From Chloroflexota bacterium (GTDB lineage: Bacteria > Chloroflexota > Anaerolineae > UBA3071), in contig JACNHM010000158.1 of NCBI GenBank assembly GCA_014383605.1, forward strand, positions 1 through 8,451: a stretch of 8,451 nucleotides of DNA, in the 5' to 3' direction. Position numbers and translations under genes: made by a program. Every line of letters starts with the position of its first letter. Position 1 is the stretch's first letter. The notes below the pieces were generated by a model. That model saw only the letters and a program-made list of their open reading frames with translations. It did not search any database and was not told where the DNA came from. Below, one piece after another: positions 7,098-8,451 of this stretch.

Positions 7098-7140
7098 CCC
7101 TTCGACGGCCCTTCGACTAGGCTCAGGACAGGGCTCAGGG
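7098..7140 (-). repeat. Short compound intergenic repeat between regulator and kinase
   Basis: On the plus strand CCCTTCGAC occurs twice (7098-7106, 7109-7117), followed by two copies of GGCTCAGG (7120-7127, 7132-7139). The motif resembles the CCCTTCGAC...GCTCAGG family of short dispersed repeats I recall from Chloroflexota and other environmental genomes. It holds the regulator's last codon and TGA (7135-7140), and its GAAGGG edge is the only ribosome-site-like sequence before the kinase ATG. Confidence 0.65.
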
Positions 7141-7830
7141 CAGCGACTCAAAGCGGTAGCCGGCGCCCCGCACAGTGACAATCAGCGTCGGGTTCGCCGG
7201 GTCGTCTTCCACCTTCTTGCGAATACGCCCGATGTGGACGTCCACCACCCGCTCGTCGCCGTAGTAATCATAGCCCCACACCTGTTCGATGAGTTGCTCC
7301 CGGCTCAACACCCGACCATGATGTCGGGCCAGGGTATGCAGGAGCTCGAACTCGATGGAGGTCAGCTCGACGGGCTGATCATCCTTCCAGACCCGGAGGG
7401 CGTCAGGCTCAATGCGCAGGCGGTGAAAGACAAGCACCGGCTCGCTCAGGCCAGCGCCCCGCCCCCGGCGCAGGATGGCCTTCACCCGGGCCACCAGCTC
7501 CCGTGGACTAAAGGGCTTGGTCAGATAATCGTCAGCCCCTACGGTGAGGCCCACGATTTTGTCCGTCTCGTCGGCTTTGGCGGTCAGCATCAGGACGTAG
7601 ACGTCGGTTTCCTGGCGTAGACGCCGCAGCACCTCAATGCCATCCAGGCCAGGCAGCATAATGTCCAGCACGATGAGGTCTGGCCGGAAGGCACGGGCCG
7701 CTTTCAGCGCTGCGTGTCCATCCCGTGCTGCGTGAACGGTGTAACCTTCTTTCTCCAGGTACGCCTGCACCGTATTAACGATGGCCGGCTCGTCGTCAAC
7801 GACGAGGATACTACGGGAGCTACCCTGCAT
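7135..7830 (-). CDS. OmpR/PhoB-family response regulator
   Basis: A 231-residue two-domain transcription regulator. The receiver domain (about 7-120) has the acidic pair Asp12-Asp13, phospho-acceptor Asp56 (VLDIMLPG), Thr83 and Lys105 (TKPF). The winged-helix DNA-binding domain (about 131-228) has the family signature ELTSIEFELL, VLSREQL, RVVDVHIGRIRKK and VRGAGYRF. A GGAGGAGGGG purine run precedes the ATG at 7830. It lies 24 nt after the ferredoxin-like gene and upstream of its kinase, so the three are probably one operon. Its likely target is the 11-bp-spaced box at 5922-5961. The C-terminus is short after GYRFE: the stop and final Pro lie in a dispersed repeat, so a few native residues may have been replaced. 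Confidence 0.95.
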   Translation of the reverse strand: MQGSSRSILVVDDEPAIVNTVQAYLEKEGYTVHAARDGHAALKAARAFRPDLIVLDIMLPGLDGIEVLRRLRQETDVYVLMLTAKADETDKIVGLTVGADDYLTKPFSPRELVARVKAILRRGRGAGLSEPVLVFHRLRIEPDALRVWKDDQPVELTSIEFELLHTLARHHGRVLSREQLIEQVWGYDYYGDERVVDVHIGRIRKKVEDDPANPTLIVTVRGAGYRFESLP

Positions 7831-7854
7831 AGCTTCTCCCCTCCTCCCCCTTTT

Positions 7855-8256
7855 TCATCCGTGAATCAACGCCGGCAGGCAACGGGTGCAGACCCACAGG
7901 CTGGCGCCAGCCTTGCGACAGGGGAGCAGCACTTGGCTATCCTCGCCCAGTCCACACACATGGCAGGTTTGCTCGATATAGGTCTTGCCCCGCTTTTCCA
8001 TTTCGATTTCGGCCGCGTGCTCGTCAAAAGCAACCGTCTCTCGCACCTCAATGCTCAACGCGCCGGTGGGACAGACACCCAGGCAGAAGCCGGCGCCGTC
8101 ACACAATTCTTCGCGCAGCACACGTGCCTTGCCGTTGATGATCTGGATAGCGCCTTCGGCGCATGGTGACACACACGCGCCACAACCGTCGCACAGTTCT
8201 TCATCAATGCGGACAATCTGGCGCCTCCTGGTTTGGTGTTCTAACATGTTCTCCAT
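7855..8256 (-). CDS. Ferredoxin-like Fe-S protein with Cys-rich C-terminal tail
   Basis: A 133-residue protein. The first cluster motif is complete, C22-x2-C25-x2-C28-x3-C32, and should hold a [4Fe-4S] cluster. The second, C52-x2-A55-x2-C58-x3-C62-P, lacks its second Cys (Ala55), so it may hold a [3Fe-4S] cluster or one completed by another ligand. A linker leads to a third Cys group, C98-x2-C101, C113 and C123-x2-C126, which resembles a zinc ribbon or a further metal site. I chose the ATG at 8256 because AGGGG lies 4 nt upstream; an in-frame ATG at 8283 would run into an inserted element and has no ribosome site. It precedes the regulator by 24 nt. It may carry electrons or report redox state to the two-component system, but no activity can be assigned. 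Confidence 0.87.
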   Translation of the reverse strand: MENMLEHQTRRRQIVRIDEELCDGCGACVSPCAEGAIQIINGKARVLREELCDGAGFCLGVCPTGALSIEVRETVAFDEHAAEIEMEKRGKTYIEQTCHVCGLGEDSQVLLPCRKAGASLWVCTRCLPALIHG

Positions 8257-8265
8257 CTTTCCCCT

Positions 8266-8279
8266 GATTACGATTCGGC
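8266..8279. repeat. 14-bp direct repeat, left copy
   Basis: GATTACGATTCGGC, identical to 8393-8406. The two copies bound the palindromic element at 8280-8392 and look like a target-site duplication. This copy lies 9 bp upstream of the ferredoxin-like gene's ATG. Confidence 0.75.
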
Positions 8280-8392
8280 GCAAGCGTTCAGGTGCCAGGC
8301 ACTTTCACCGAGGATTTCAAAGCAAAGGCGCCTTCCAATCGTCCTCGGCGCTGGGCCAGACGACTTTTTCGGAAGTGCCTGGCACCTCAAAC
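8280..8392. mobile_element. MITE-like/REP-like palindromic element
   Basis: A 113-bp non-coding element with a perfect 15-bp inverted repeat, AGGTGCCAGGCACTT (8290-8304) against AAGTGCCTGGCACCT (8373-8387). Each arm has a self-complementary core, GTGCC-A-GGCAC. Inside are a second inverted pair (CCGAGGA/TCCTCGG) and the palindrome AAGGCGCCTT. It is flanked by 14-bp direct repeats. The arms are 10 bp and 5 bp inside the repeat boundaries, which is unlike a textbook insertion sequence. From memory, GTGCCTGGCAC palindromes are common dispersed repeats, some linked to REP-associated tyrosine transposases. No transposase is present here. Confidence 0.65.
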
Positions 8393-8406
8393 GATTACGA
8401 TTCGGC
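8393..8406. repeat. 14-bp direct repeat, right copy
   Basis: GATTACGATTCGGC, identical to 8266-8279. It begins directly downstream of the element and lies 1 bp from the stop codon of the partial gene at 8408-8451. Confidence 0.75.
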
Positions 8407-8407
8407 T

Positions 8408-8451
8408 TTATTCGCCAGCCATCATGGCTGCCAAATCTTCTTCGACTGTAG
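8408..8451 (-). CDS. C-terminal end of an unidentified gene (partial)
   Basis: One minus-strand frame reads TVEEDLAAMMAGE followed by TAA (8408-8410), which looks like a natural acidic/Ala C-terminus. The rest lies outside the window. If real, its stop originally lay about 26 nt before the ferredoxin-like gene's ATG, before the element inserted between them, so the two were probably co-transcribed. A perfect 7-bp palindrome pair (CAGCCAT/ATGGCTG, 8416-8430) lies in the same stretch. Too little is visible to name a family. Confidence 0.4.
   Translation of the reverse strand, partial: TVEEDLAAMMAGE

Noticed and set aside
8290..8387. CRISPR-like reading of the GTGCCAGGCAC palindromes
   Set aside because: There are only two copies, in inverted orientation, with no regular spacers. 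A palindromic mobile element fits better.
8416..8430. Perfect 7-bp palindrome as an operator
   Set aside because: It lies in the probable coding end of the upstream gene and has no promoter signal beside it.

Overview
All genes in this window are read from the minus strand. The DNA is GC-rich, tightly packed and free of rRNA, tRNA or CRISPR. Small membrane-anchored SHOCT proteins, an OmpR-type two-component pair, a CPH-type copper P-type ATPase and scattered short repeats of the CCTTCGAC/GCTCAGG kind suggest an environmental bacterium, possibly of the Chloroflexota (Anaerolineae/Caldilineae-like). That placement is an inference from gene style, not proof.

In transcription order (right to left) the window starts with the last codons of an unknown gene (8408-8451). 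Next comes a 113-bp MITE-like palindromic element bounded by perfect 14-bp direct repeats (8266-8406). A probable operon follows: an Fe-S ferredoxin-like protein with a Cys-rich tail (7855-8256), an OmpR/PhoB-family response regulator (7135-7830) and its HAMP-type sensor histidine kinase (5972-7087). A short intergenic repeat (7098-7140) lies between regulator and kinase and supplies the regulator's stop codon.

Beyond the kinase lies a control region (5807-5971). It has four 7-mers spaced at exactly 11 bp, ending 9 bp before a good -10 hexamer, which is the expected layout of a PhoB/OmpR-type activated promoter. It drives a small cluster of SHOCT membrane proteins: one intact gene (5543-5806), a start-less SHOCT reading frame (5416-5574) and a second intact gene (5154-5414). 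The cluster ends at a hairpin terminator (5113-5147). I infer that the kinase/regulator pair controls this cluster.

A near-consensus extended -10 promoter (5036-5064) then starts a separate four-gene operon: copper-type P1B-3 ATPase (2730-4973), an MFS transporter overlapping it by ATGA (1390-2733), and two tandem PIG-L-family N-deacetylases (636-1349 and 1-615, the latter cut by the window edge). The second deacetylase has replaced two residues that are catalytic in characterised family members.

Taken together the window looks like a metal or envelope-stress locus: sensing (ferredoxin-like protein, kinase, regulator), a small membrane response (SHOCT proteins), and export plus small-molecule chemistry (ATPase, MFS, PIG-L). 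The functional link between the two transcription units is inferred from adjacency only.
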